Source: Actinocatenispora rupis (GTDB taxonomy: Bacteria > Actinomycetota > Actinomycetes > Mycobacteriales > Micromonosporaceae). From it: a DNA stretch of 64,000 nucleotides. Under the pieces are notes generated by a model. It did no database searches and was not told where the DNA came from. It saw only the letters and a program-made list of their open reading frames with translations. This document shows positions 16,760-25,762 of this stretch, one piece after another (positions within the stretch are counted from its first letter, which is position 1; every line of letters begins with the position of its first letter). The position numbers and the translations under genes were made by a program. The stretch lies in contig NZ_BOMB01000041.1 in the NCBI RefSeq assembly GCF_016861975.1, positions 62,001-126,000 of the forward strand. The letters run 5' to 3'.

Positions 16760-17859
16760 GCGCAGACCGGGATCGACCGCCTGAACCCGAAGACGCACCA
16801 CCCGCTGACAGCCGGAGCGAATCCTCGGCACGGACCAGCACCGAACTGCTGGCCGTACGCGACCTGCGGATCTGGTACGGCACCGACCGCGGACCGGTCC
16901 GTGCCGTGGACCGGGTGAGCCTCGACCTGGCTCCGGGCCAGGCGCTCGGTCTTGTCGGCGAATCCGGCTGCGGGAAGTCCACGCTCGGCCGCGGGCTGCT
17001 CGGGATGCTCCCACCAGCCGCCGCCACCGACGGCGAGATCCGCTTCCAGGGCCGCAACCTGATCGGCATGTCACCGGCCCGGCTGCGTAGCCTGCACGGC
17101 CCGGCACACGGGATGATCTTCCAGGAACCGCTGACCCGACTCGATCCCCTGATGCGCGTCAGCGAGCACTTCGAGGAAACCCTGCACACCCACCAGCCCG
17201 ACCTGACTCGGGACGAGGCGCGCCACCGCGCGCTGTCCGCCCTCCGAGGCATGGGGATCCCACCGACCCGCTACCGGTCGTACCCGCACGAGTTCTCCGG
17301 CGGGATGCGACAGCGGATCATGATCGCGCTCACCCTGGTACTGCGGCCGGCGTTCGTGGTGGCCGACGAGCCGACCACCGCGCTGGACGTCCTGGTCGAG
17401 GCACAGATCGTCAGGATCCTGGCCGACCTGCGCCGCAACTTCGCCACCGCGCTGCTGCTGATCACACACAACCTCGGTATCGTCGCCGAGTCGTGCGACC
17501 GCGTCGCCGTCATGTACGCCGGTCGCATCGTCGAAGAGGGCGACGTTCGGCAGGTGTTCGGCGCGCCGGCCCACCCGTACACCCGGGAGTTGCTGGCCTC
17601 CACGATCTCGCTCGCCACCACCGAACTGCACTACATCCCGGGCGCCCCACCGGATCTGGTCGATCCGCCGCCCGGCTGCCGGTTCCACCCGCGCTGCCCC
17701 GAGGCGATGCGGGTGTGCCCGGCACGCGACCCCGTCGATGTCGAGGTCGACGTCGGGCACCGAGCGGCGTGCTGGCTGCACGGACCGGAATCGCTGGTAC
17801 CGCCCGGCATGGACGCCCGGCTGACGCAAGGGGCGATCGGCGTTGCCGACGAAGCCTGA
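16756..17859 (+). CDS. ABC transporter ATP-binding protein, DppD/OppD type
   Basis: 367 residues. Walker A GESGCGKST, Q-loop IFQEPLTRLDP, signature FSGGMRQR, Walker B FVVADEPTTALD, H-loop LITHNLG. The C-terminal oligopeptide/dipeptide domain ends with the Cys-rich PPPGCRFHPRCPEAMRVC segment characteristic of this subfamily. An acidic N-terminal extension of some 30 residues precedes the ABC core. Overlaps the upstream gene by 4 bases and the downstream ATPase gene by 17. Confidence 0.94.
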   Translation: MSADRDRPPEPEDAPPADSRSESSARTSTELLAVRDLRIWYGTDRGPVRAVDRVSLDLAPGQALGLVGESGCGKSTLGRGLLGMLPPAAATDGEIRFQGRNLIGMSPARLRSLHGPAHGMIFQEPLTRLDPLMRVSEHFEETLHTHQPDLTRDEARHRALSALRGMGIPPTRYRSYPHEFSGGMRQRIMIALTLVLRPAFVVADEPTTALDVLVEAQIVRILADLRRNFATALLLITHNLGIVAESCDRVAVMYAGRIVEEGDVRQVFGAPAHPYTRELLASTISLATTELHYIPGAPPDLVDPPPGCRFHPRCPEAMRVCPARDPVDVEVDVGHRAACWLHGPESLVPPGMDARLTQGAIGVADEA

Positions 17860-19159
17860 CCCCACCGACGACGCGCTGATCGAGGTACGTGACCTGTCCG
17901 TGCACTACCGGCTCGGCGGGTCCGCCGCGGCCCGGCTGCTCGGCCGCGACACCGGCGCCGTACGCGCGGTCGACGGCGTGTCGTTCGTGCTGCGCCGGGG
18001 CGAGGTACTGGGACTGGTTGGGGAATCCGGCAGCGGCAAGACGACCCTTGGCCGGGCCATGCTCGGGCTGGTACGCCCCACCAGCGGCCGGATCCTGTAC
18101 CGAGGGCGCGACATCGGCGCGGCCCGCGAACGCGACCTCCGCCGGCTGCGCCGCGACCTCCAGATGATCTTCCAGGATCCGCACGCCGCGCTGAACCCGG
18201 CCATGGACCTCGGTACCGCGATCGGCCACCCACTACGCATACACCGTCTGGCCGCCACGCCCGCCGCCCGGCACCGCCGCGTCGTCGAGGCACTGGAACG
18301 CGTCGGGCTGGTCCCCGTCGAGCAGTTCCTCGGCAAGTACCCGGCGGACCTGTCCGGCGGGCAGAAACAACGCGCCGTCATCGCTCGCGCCATCATCAGC
18401 GGGCCCAGCCTCCTGGTGGCCGACGAACCGGTGTCGATGCTGGACATGAGCGTCCGGGCGAAGATCCTCGATCTGATGCTGGAGTTGCGCCGCGACCTCG
18501 GCCTGACCTACCTGTACATCACCCACGACCTGGCCACCGCGAAGTTCTTCTGCGACCGGGTGGCCATCTGCTACCTCGGCAAAATCGTCGAGATCGGGCC
18601 CACCACACAGATCTTCGCAGAGCCACGTCACCCGTACACCCGGGCGCTGCTCGCCGCGATCCCGGAGCCCGATCCCTCGCGTACGGTGATGCGGGATCTG
18701 CCACGCGGCGAGATTCCCGACGCCGCCCGCCCGCCGACCGGATGCGCCTTCCATCCCCGCTGCCCGCACGCGTTCGGCCCGTGCGGGTGGGAGGCCCGCG
18801 ACCTGCGTGCGCTGCTGGAGTCGCGGTGGACCCGCATCGGCGACGACCGGTACCGCGCCGAACAGTCGCTGTTCGCCGACCTCGCCGAGTTGGACACGCC
18901 GGGCCGGCGGATACAGATCCGCGCCGCGGCCAACGCCCAGGGCCTCCTGGATCTGTTGACCGAGATGCGCGCGGTCGATCCGGCCGAACCGTTCTGGCGC
19001 GGCGTCACCGACATCCAGATCGACGGCGACCGCGTCGTCATCGAGTTCGCGCCCCCGGTGGAGCCCCACCTGCTGCCAATGGACGAGGTCGCGGTGTCCT
19101 GCCACCTCTACGACGCCAACCTCTCCCCCGACGCACAGGTGTCGGACCGTACCCCGTGA
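17843..19159 (+). CDS. ABC transporter ATP-binding protein, DppF/OppF type, with C-terminal extension
   Basis: 438 residues from a TTG start inside the end of the previous gene (17-base overlap), implying coupled translation. Walker A GESGSGKTT, signature LSGGQKQRA, Walker B LLVADEPVSMLD, H-loop YITHDLA, and the Cys-rich PPTGCAFHPRCPHAFGPC motif near residue 300. Ordinary DppF proteins end shortly after; here a further 115 or so residues follow, containing a segment (RRIQIRAAANAQGLLDLLTE... DIQIDGDRVVIEF) that looks like a small alpha/beta domain. Its role is unknown; similar extensions exist in some actinobacterial homologues. Last gene of the importer operon. Confidence 0.92.
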   Translation: MPTKPDPTDDALIEVRDLSVHYRLGGSAAARLLGRDTGAVRAVDGVSFVLRRGEVLGLVGESGSGKTTLGRAMLGLVRPTSGRILYRGRDIGAARERDLRRLRRDLQMIFQDPHAALNPAMDLGTAIGHPLRIHRLAATPAARHRRVVEALERVGLVPVEQFLGKYPADLSGGQKQRAVIARAIISGPSLLVADEPVSMLDMSVRAKILDLMLELRRDLGLTYLYITHDLATAKFFCDRVAICYLGKIVEIGPTTQIFAEPRHPYTRALLAAIPEPDPSRTVMRDLPRGEIPDAARPPTGCAFHPRCPHAFGPCGWEARDLRALLESRWTRIGDDRYRAEQSLFADLAELDTPGRRIQIRAAANAQGLLDLLTEMRAVDPAEPFWRGVTDIQIDGDRVVIEFAPPVEPHLLPMDEVAVSCHLYDANLSPDAQVSDRTP

Positions 19160-19649
19160 CCGGCCGTCCCGCCCTTGACGAGGACGATGTCGTCGACGAG
19201 GCGACTTCTCCAACGCCGTTGACCCGCTCGGGTTTGTTCGCCGCACGTTGGTGCGAGCCAGTTCCCCGACAACAACTGTTGACAGTGGACGGCAGGGGTG
19301 CGCTGTGGGTGCCTGCCCTCGCGTCCGGGCAACACCTGCCGGGCGAGAAGTCGTTTCTTGCCCCGACCTGCTGCCTACCTACCCGTACGAGTCCTCGGCG
19401 CGCGGTCGGAGTCGCCGGACAACATCGCGGTGTTACCGGATGCCCGGCGGTCGGACCGGACCTCACGTGGCCAAGTGCAAGAGAAGCCGACGCCGCGGCG
19501 TGCTCTGGCGCCGACCGGCCACTGTTGGCCGAGTCCTCTCCGGCCGAACGATGGATGGCCCAGTCTGTCCAATGGGGATAGACAGATTTATCGCTCTCGA
19601 TGCAGTCACCTGGGGAGGCAGCCGACCGCTTGGGCGAAGAGGGACCATC
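19160..19649. other. Intergenic region, nothing recognised
   Basis: 490 bases after the ABC operon. Frames on both strands lack recognisable domains. An AT-richer patch (GATAGACAGATTTATCGC, about 19579-19596) may hold the promoter of the small ORF at 19650. Confidence 0.4.
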
Positions 19650-19949
19650 GTGAAGCAATCCACGAGCATGGCGCCAACACCCCTGGACCAGTTTCCGAGC
19701 GTCAACGGGACCGTCGACATGTATTTCGAGTGGTGGCCGCACCAGTTGTTCGAGCAGTGGGACGCGCTGTTGGTGGCGGACAGGAAGACGGCCACGCTGT
19801 TTCTGAACCCGCGGATCAGCCAGGCGAGCGCGGCTCGTTTGGCCGTCACGGCCGTCAGCCGAGTCCGACAGCTCAGACGGTCCGGGCCGGATGCCGACGG
19901 CTGGCACCGCCGCCGACGCCACTGGGTCCTGCACCTCCGCGCGCACTGA
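19650..19949 (+). CDS. Hypothetical protein
   Basis: 99 codons from a GTG with an AGAGGGA site upstream. It encodes a polypeptide with an aromatic, acidic middle (VDMYFEWWPHQLFEQWDALL) and a basic tail. I recognise no family. The composition of the first two thirds looks like real coding sequence, while the arginine-rich end does not, and an IS3 remnant begins just downstream, so the ORF may be truncated or chimeric. Low confidence that it is expressed. Confidence 0.35.
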   Translation: MKQSTSMAPTPLDQFPSVNGTVDMYFEWWPHQLFEQWDALLVADRKTATLFLNPRISQASAARLAVTAVSRVRQLRRSGPDADGWHRRRRHWVLHLRAH

Positions 19950-19959
19950 TCAGCGAGGC

Positions 19960-20050
19960 ATGGGTTGAGCACATTGTTCGACAGCAGGCCGAAGAACGAC
20001 TCCATCGCCGCGCGTTGTCCGGCACAGACGAGCACCCCGTTGTGGGCGAA
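19960..20050 (-). mobile_element. IS3-family transposase C-terminal fragment
   Basis: On the minus strand the frame reads CAGQRAAMESFFGLLSNNVL, which matches the catalytic-Glu region of IS3-type OrfB (D-N-A-A-M-E-S-F-F-A/S-L-L-Q-K-N-V-L). Only about 30 codons survive, and neither inverted repeats nor the rest of the element is visible. It has the same orientation as the fragment at 8028-8268, but the order of the two pieces is wrong for one split gene. Confidence 0.55.
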
Positions 20051-20177
20051 CTGCATCACCACGAGCAGACCTGACACGACTGCTCCCGAACTGGCTTGCT
20101 GCGCGCGCGTTCTGCGGTCGGTGACATGAATATGGCAACGAGGGCCCGCCTGAAGCACCGCAAGCCAAGCCACGGAT

Positions 20178-21046
20178 TCAGGCTGAAGGGCGGCGGCACA
20201 GCAGGCCGCTGCCGTACACGGTGGTGCGGTCGTTGAGGGCGAACGGATCGACCGAGGCTCGTGCGGCCACCGTACTCACGGTGCAGGTGCCCCGGCCGAG
20301 GCGGTCGAGACCGGGCAGGTGGTCGAAGGCGGCCGGGTCGGTGAGAGCCGCACGGGGCAGGTCCTGCGGGGGGAGCTTGGCTGCCCGGCGGACGTGGGCG
20401 TACCAGGCGCGTACCGCGTCCTCGGGAACGTCGGGGAGGTCGGCGCGGAGGGCGGCACCCACCTCGCGCAGCCGGTCCAGCCGGGGATCGCCGGGCAGTT
20501 CGTGGGGCAGGCGGAAGCCGGCCTCGGCGGGGTGGGGATCTCCGCGCCGGGCGTCGGGGTTTTCGTTGTTGTAGTCGCGGACGACGTGGCCGTGTTCGGC
20601 GAGTACCCAGCGGGTGAAACTCTCGAACCGGTAGTAGTACTGGCCCTGGCCGAAGCGGCCGCTCAGGGACTCGACGCGGTACCGGGGCTGAGCGCGTCGA
20701 ACACCAGGGTCCAGCCGTCCAGTACCGGCGAGATGAACACCAACGAGTCGGGATCGCCGTACAGCGCCGCCGTGCCCCAGCGCAGGGTCACCGGGAACCG
20801 GACGGCGAGGCCGAACTCGTCGGCCACCGCGGCCGGGTCGGCGGTGCGGACGGCGTACCAGCCGTCGGACTCGACCGGTGCGGCCGGCTCGGCGCGTCGC
20901 CGCTCGTCGATGCTGCGGGCCACCAGGCGCCGGTCCGCCTCACCCAGGGCCTCCCAGCCGCCTGCGGCAAGGAGCGCGGCCAGAGCTTCCGCGGGATCGT
21001 CGGCCGCCGAGAGAAGAGCCTGGAGGTGGCGGCCAGCGGCGGTCAT
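20178..21046 (-). pseudogene. Hypothetical protein, split by one frameshift
   Basis: From the ATG at 21046 a frame encodes MTAAGRHLQALLSAADDPAE through SLVFISPVLDGWTLVFDALS and stops at 20663. At about 20680 the protein clearly continues in another frame: RYRVESLSGRFGQGQYYYRF, then ESFTRWVLAEHGHVVRDYNN, down to the stop at 20178. The joined protein would be about 289 residues, an uncharacterised cytoplasmic protein with a half of the sort seen in actinobacterial DUF proteins that report on enzyme/antibiotic islands. One inserted or deleted base explains the break; real mutation and sequencing error cannot be separated here. Confidence 0.7.
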
Positions 21047-21254
21047 GGGGAGAGACACTACTGTGTCGGCGCGCCGTTGCGCCTCGACGCACACCCGCCT
21101 GCGGTGATCTCAGTCCGTCACCAGGACCTGTGGTGCAGCCTGTATGAGTCTCGTACTGATCCACGAGAGCTCGGTCCGGCTGTGCGGGTCGGTGACCGTG
21201 GCGAGCAGTTCCGGTAGAGATGGACATCATCGTAGGAACCTGGAGGTTCGGACA

Positions 21255-22085
21255 GTGGCCAACACCGAACAGGCACGGGCGTGGAACGGCAACAGCGGGC
21301 AGCACTTCATCGCCGAACGTGCCCGACACGAGCGAATGCGCGCCCCGCTGACCGCCGCGCTACTCGCCGCTTCCCGCATCACCCGTACCGACTCCGTCCT
21401 GGACGTCGGGTGCGGATGCGGCGACACGACGATCGCGGCGGCCACAGCCGCGCCCGACGGGCACGCGCTCGGTGTCGACCTGTCCGAACCGATGCTCGCC
21501 GAGGCCCGGCGGCTGGCGAAGCTGGCCGGCGTCACGAACGTCGAGTTCCGGCACGCCGACGCGCAGACCGACCCGCTCGAGACCGCGTACGACGTGGTGG
21601 TGTCCAGCTTCGGCGTGATGTTCTTCGACGATCCACAGACCGCGTTCGCCGCTCTGGCCGCGACGCTGCGCCCCGGCGGCCGACTGGCGTTCCTGTGCTG
21701 GCAGGACGCGGCCCGCAACGACTTCCTCGCCGTTCCGATCGGGGCGGTCGCCTCGATCACCCAGCCACCGCAGTTGGCCGCACCCGGCGAGCCCGGCCCG
21801 TTCTCGCTGGCCGACCCCGACCACATCCGCGAGCTGCTGACCGGCGCCGGCTTCACCGACATCACCGTCACCGGCCTGACCGAACAGCTCCTCATCGGCA
21901 CCGACACCACCGACACCATCGCGTACTACCTCGGCACGCCCGCCGCCCGGGGGCTCCTGGCCGATGCCAACGACGCCACGGCCGGCGCCGCGGCGGCAGC
22001 GCTGGAAAGCGCGCTGCGCCCGCACCAGGGCCCAGACGGCGTACGCCTGGGCGCCGCGGCATGGCTCGTCACCGCCCACCGCTGA
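21255..22085 (+). CDS. Class I SAM-dependent methyltransferase
   Basis: 276 residues from the GTG at 21255, which has GGAGG 9 bases upstream; that decides the start against a longer frame. Motif I is VLDVGCGCGDTTIAAA, motif II GVDLSEPMLAEARRLA, then FRHADAQTDPL and VVVSSFGVMFFDDPQTAFAA. The Methyltransf_11/25 fold is unambiguous. The N-terminus NTEQARAWNGNSGQHFIAER resembles the family often annotated near small-molecule or quinone methylation, but the substrate is open. Monocistronic. Confidence 0.9.
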   Translation: MANTEQARAWNGNSGQHFIAERARHERMRAPLTAALLAASRITRTDSVLDVGCGCGDTTIAAATAAPDGHALGVDLSEPMLAEARRLAKLAGVTNVEFRHADAQTDPLETAYDVVVSSFGVMFFDDPQTAFAALAATLRPGGRLAFLCWQDAARNDFLAVPIGAVASITQPPQLAAPGEPGPFSLADPDHIRELLTGAGFTDITVTGLTEQLLIGTDTTDTIAYYLGTPAARGLLADANDATAGAAAAALESALRPHQGPDGVRLGAAAWLVTAHR

Positions 22086-22708
22086 GTGGGCCGTCCTGCG
22101 ACTGTGCGGCAGCTGGCAGGCAAGGAACGTGTGCGGTCAACATCGCTTGCGGCAGCGGAGGACGCGGACCAGCAGTGCGGCGCTGATGATCCGCAGGAGG
22201 GTCGCGGCGCCGAGGACGATGTCGCCCGTCGGTCCGGCCGGCGCGGTGCGGGACTTCGCGATCAGGCCGACACCAGAATCGTTGTGGCGGTGAGGATCCA
22301 GGGCCGCGGTGGGCTCGGGTCATGGCGTGGCCGCACCTGGCGCCGAGGTGCTGGGCGGGTGTGGTGACCGCATCCAGGACGCTCCCGTACCAGGTCGAAC
22401 GAGCCCTCGTTGCGCGCACACCGAACCCGGCCTCCCGACATGTGCGGCCGACTTCCGGAGCTCGGCCGACCGACCGCTTGGGCGTCAAGATCAGCCACCA
22501 GAGCGCCCCGGCCACGGCCCACCGCCCAGCCCGTGGCCTCGCCGAGCCGCTGTCACGGCGCGGCCGGGCTGACAGACGGGTACCGGGTCCGTCACGTCAC
22601 GGCCCATCGCTGGCGTACGAATCCGGGACCGACCTACGTTGGCGGCCACCTGCCCGCCGTCCGACGGGCTGACCGATCCGGCCACACATCCTTGAGGGGA
22701 TCCCGCAC
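22086..22708. other. Intergenic region with a decayed small membrane-protein gene
   Basis: On the minus strand, an ATG at 22323 (MTRAHRGP) is followed, across two frame changes, by WILTATTILVSA and then LIAKSRTAPAGPTGDIVLGA and ATLLRIISAALLVRVLR up to the stop at 22137. Read together they form a plausible 60-residue protein with two hydrophobic segments. I regard it as a pseudogene of a small membrane protein. The rest of the interval, about 22330-22700, shows nothing. Confidence 0.35.
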
Positions 22709-23038
22709 ATGCGTACCAGAACCGCGATCGCACTGGTCGCCACGACAGCGGCAGCAGGGGTCACCGGCCTCGCGCTCGCCCAGCCGGCCTACGCCGACGT
22801 GACCGTGCATCCAGCCGCCGCGTACACCTGCGAGGTGGACGCGAACAACGTCAACTACCGCACCGGACCGGGCGTGAAGTACCCGTCGCTCGGCCAGGTC
22901 AACAAGGGCTTCCTGTTCCAGAGCAACGGTCTCCACCAGCCCAGCAACCCGAACGACGAGTGGGAGACGTACATCCGCTCCGGCAGGCCCACCGCCTACA
23001 TCGCGGCGAGGTACGTGGCGTGGTGCTCGCCGAACTGA
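22709..23038 (+). CDS. Secreted SH3-like (SH3b) domain protein
   Basis: 109 residues; ATG with TTGAGGGGATC upstream. Residues 1-29 are a Sec signal peptide (IALVATTAAAGVTGLALAQP, cleavage after AYA). The mature protein is one bacterial SH3 domain: YTCEVDANNVNYRTGPGVKY, SLGQVNKGFLF, then a C-terminal strand ending YVAWCSPN. The two Cys residues, one near each end, could form a disulfide. Such domains bind peptidoglycan or act as inhibitors of wall hydrolases. It precedes another small secreted protein by 97 bases and may share its function on the cell surface. Confidence 0.85.
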   Translation: MRTRTAIALVATTAAAGVTGLALAQPAYADVTVHPAAAYTCEVDANNVNYRTGPGVKYPSLGQVNKGFLFQSNGLHQPSNPNDEWETYIRSGRPTAYIAARYVAWCSPN

Positions 23039-23135
23039 CCACAGCAGCGAAACCGTTGGCACCACTGCGATCCACCGCGCCGGCCCGGTGGTCCAACGCC
23101 GAACACGAGATGCGTTGGTACGGAAGGAGAAGGAC

Positions 23136-23621
23136 ATGCGAGCAGCGTCGGGACACGCCCTGGACGGGGTCGGCATCCGACTGACCAGGTTGATGATGGT
23201 GACGGCACTCGCGCTCGTCGCGATGACCGTGGTGACCACCGACGTGGCCCACGCGAACTCCACGCGGATCCTCCGCGACGCCAACACCGGGCGATGTCTG
23301 GATGACCGGCCCAACCAGGCGTTGCAGTCGAGGTCGTGCGACGGTTCCGGCTACCAGCTCTGGATCGCGCACACCTGGAGCACCGGAGTGGACGAGTTCA
23401 GCAGCTACATCACCGGGCTCTGCGTCGACGACAGCATCACCTACAACCTTCGCGCGTACTCCTGCAACGGGCAGTCGTACCAGCGGTGGCGGGTGATCTG
23501 GCACGGTGCGTGGGCGGAGCTGAAGAACCTCAACACGGGCCGGTGCCTGGACGACAGCCGCGCACACGGGCTGCGCGCGATCGCCTGCAACGGCACGAAC
23601 TATCAGCGTTGGCACCTGTGA
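23136..23621 (+). CDS. Secreted ricin-type beta-trefoil lectin domain protein
   Basis: 161 residues from the ATG at 23136, which has GGAAGGAGAAGG just upstream. A signal peptide ends at about residue 40 (MMVTALALVAMTVVTTDVAHA). The mature part is one beta-trefoil: three GRCLDD/LCVDD-type repeats and three Q-x-W motifs (YQLWI, YQRWRV, YQRWHL), six cysteines in pairs. Carbohydrate binding is the family role; no catalytic domain is attached. Probably an extracellular lectin working together with the SH3-like protein. Confidence 0.87.
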   Translation: MRAASGHALDGVGIRLTRLMMVTALALVAMTVVTTDVAHANSTRILRDANTGRCLDDRPNQALQSRSCDGSGYQLWIAHTWSTGVDEFSSYITGLCVDDSITYNLRAYSCNGQSYQRWRVIWHGAWAELKNLNTGRCLDDSRAHGLRAIACNGTNYQRWHL

Positions 23622-24202
23622 CGTACCTCGGCATCGGGCACAGGATCCGGCAGCGCCGCGCCCGATGCCGGGCCAGCGCCAGGGCCCAGCAAGCCCGGCG
23701 CTGCACGCCGACTTGGCCCGATCGCCGGGAACACGAGCATGTCTGCGCCCGGTGGTCATCGAACGCGGGGACACACGCCGAGTTCCTGCACGGTGGCCAC
23801 ATCTCAGGCGCACAGCTGCGTCGCACCGACGGGACCGCCCCAGAGCGCGGCCGCACCGTGAGGCGCGCAAACGCGGCCAGGAGAGACGGCGAGAACGCAG
23901 CAGGTGGACCGCCGGAAGCGTTCCAGCACTCGGGTCGCGCGGCACTCGACCACCGGCGTACGCGACGACGGACGTGGGCGCCGGGCGGTGCCGCACGGAA
24001 CTCGCCTACGCCAGCGCCGACGACACCGTCCGGCTCGAACAAGCCCCAACCCGCCGCATTTCCATGCCTCGGCCGGATGCGCGGACGCTGCCGCAGTCGT
24101 AGAGATTCGGTGCGCGGCAGGGAGAAGCCTCGATGCGACCCCGTCCCGACAACGTCTGATGCACTGCCGCGTACTGACGCGCATGGTCGTGCCGCTCCCC
24201 TG
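23622..24202. other. Intergenic region, nothing recognised
   Basis: 581 bases between the lectin gene and the convergent DHFR-like gene. Frames on both strands are arginine/alanine-rich translations of GC-rich DNA without domains. I see no repeat or terminator with confidence. Confidence 0.4.
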
Positions 24203-24820
24203 TCACGTGGTCGGTGCGGCGCTCGTGTACTGCGGGCGGCCCGCCGGACGGTACACCTGGAGAACGATGCCCTTCGGGAACGCTCGCGTCTCGACCAGGT
24301 CGAGCGCGATGTCGGTGCCGTTGTCGGGGAACAGGCGGGTGCCCTGCCCGACGACCACCGGGCACACGAGCAGGATCATCTCGTCGACGAGGTCGTTGGC
24401 GAGCAGCCACCGGACCAGCGCGCCGCTGCCGTGGACCTGGAGCTCACCTGCCGGTGTCGCCTTCAGTTCGCGGATGGCGGCCGCGAGGTCACCGGACAGG
24501 ATGGTCGTGTCCGCCCACTGCGCTTCGGTGAGCGTGTTCGACGCCAGGTACTTGGGTCTGCTGTTGAAGGAGTCCGCGATGGGTCCACTGCCCGGCCCCA
24601 TCGCACCCCAGTACGGGGCGAAGATCTCGTAGGTACGCCGGCCGAACAGGAACGCGTCGGCGCGCCGGCACACCTGCTCGACGAACGTCGTCGCCTCGTC
24701 GTCGAAGTACCTCATCGCCCATCCGTCCCGTTCGAACCCTGCCTTGCGGTCCACCTCCGACGGGCCGTTCCCCTGCATCACGCCGTCGGTCGAGATCTGC
24801 GTGATGGTCGTCAGCTTCAT
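24203..24820 (-). CDS. Dihydrofolate reductase family protein
   Basis: About 205 residues from the ATG at 24820 (GGGAG lies 9 bases upstream; a GTG two codons earlier is less likely). It reads MKLTTITQISTDGVMQGNG, LFGRRTYEIFAPYWG, LQVHGSGALVRWLLANDLVD and LLVCPVVVGQGTRLFPDNG, all hallmarks of RibD_C/DHFR-like reductases, close to the YyaP/YwjB group. Third member of this family in the window (others at 1-147 and 269-823). Physiological substrate unknown. Confidence 0.88.
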   Translation of the reverse strand: MKLTTITQISTDGVMQGNGPSEVDRKAGFERDGWAMRYFDDEATTFVEQVCRRADAFLFGRRTYEIFAPYWGAMGPGSGPIADSFNSRPKYLASNTLTEAQWADTTILSGDLAAAIRELKATPAGELQVHGSGALVRWLLANDLVDEMILLVCPVVVGQGTRLFPDNGTDIALDLVETRAFPKGIVLQVYRPAGRPQYTSAAPTT

Positions 24821-25045
24821 CGTCACAACTCCCTGGTCAACCGTCCCGGTCGGTCGTTACCTGGTCAGACGGAACCACAGCGCCAAACTCATCGGCGGCG
24901 CGCGGCGCGGCTCGCCCCGGGGCCTCATGCGGTTGTTCGTTCCTGAACCTCCGGGCGGGAGACCGGCACCGCCGGGCCGCCCGCCGGCAGCGTGTCGACT
25001 ACACGGTGAGTCGGTTGCGGCGGCCGCGGACCAGTGCGGCCGGGG

Positions 25046-25762
25046 TCAGGCTTGTACCCGGCGCCGCCGACGGAGCAGCGCCCAGCCGAGTGCGGCGACG
25101 GTTGCCGTTGTGGTCACGGCCGAGGCGACGACCGTCAGGAAGAGCCCGGGTCCGGAGCCTCCAACGACGGCGTGGTTCACCCCGAGCGGGTTGCCGAAGC
25201 CGGTCAGCAGCGCCGGCGTGAGCAGGGCGCACAGTACGGCGAGGAGCGCCGGCAACCGGCGGGCGCTCGGCGCGAGCAGCGCACGCCGCTGAAGTACGCG
25301 ACGGCTCAGGAGCAGCACTGCCGACACCACGGCGAGTGCGATGCCGACTGGCAGGAGGAAGGCGGTTTCGCCGGCCGGGTCGCACGGCGAGGACTCCAGG
25401 CAGTCACCCCAGGCCGGCCCCTGCATTGCCTCCCACCATCGGTCGGCCACGGTCAGCAGTACGGATGCCGCCGCCACCGCGCACGCGAGACCGCCGACAA
25501 GCCAGGCACTCGACGCCGCCACGGCGAACTGTGCCCGCCGGTACCCGGCGCGGAGCCGTCGCGCAACCATCCGGACGTCCCCGAAGCTCGCCACGGCCGC
25601 GTGTTCGGCGTCCTCGCGCGACATGCCGCCCTCGACGCGGTCGGAAACGGCGGTACGGAGGTGATCCTCGACCTCGATCAGGGCGCGACGGCCGGCCCCA
25701 CCGGTACCGGCGAGTCGGTCGAAGAGGCGGTCCAGGTACCGGTCCACATCGCTGTCGGTCAT
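25046..25762 (-). CDS. Permease-prefix (HAAS) domain membrane protein
   Basis: 238 residues. The N-terminus DSDVDRYLDRLFDRLAGTGG, IEVEDHLRTAVSDRVEGGMS and DAEHAAVASFGD is the HAAS/permease-prefix domain 1, a signal-relay module found behind PadR regulators. Then four hydrophobic membrane segments and a basic tail. The ATG (25762) overlaps the PadR stop by four bases (ATGA), the standard PadR-HAAS pairing in which the membrane protein is thought to modulate or be controlled by PadR. Confidence 0.82.
   Translation of the reverse strand: MTDSDVDRYLDRLFDRLAGTGGAGRRALIEVEDHLRTAVSDRVEGGMSREDAEHAAVASFGDVRMVARRLRAGYRRAQFAVAASSAWLVGGLACAVAAASVLLTVADRWWEAMQGPAWGDCLESSPCDPAGETAFLLPVGIALAVVSAVLLLSRRVLQRRALLAPSARRLPALLAVLCALLTPALLTGFGNPLGVNHAVVGGSGPGLFLTVVASAVTTTATVAALGWALLRRRRRVQA

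Noticed and set aside
8028-20050. The two IS3 fragments as halves of one element split by a 12-kb insertion
   Set aside because: On the minus strand the C-terminal piece should lie at lower coordinates than the core, but it lies at higher ones; they are separate remnants or rearranged.
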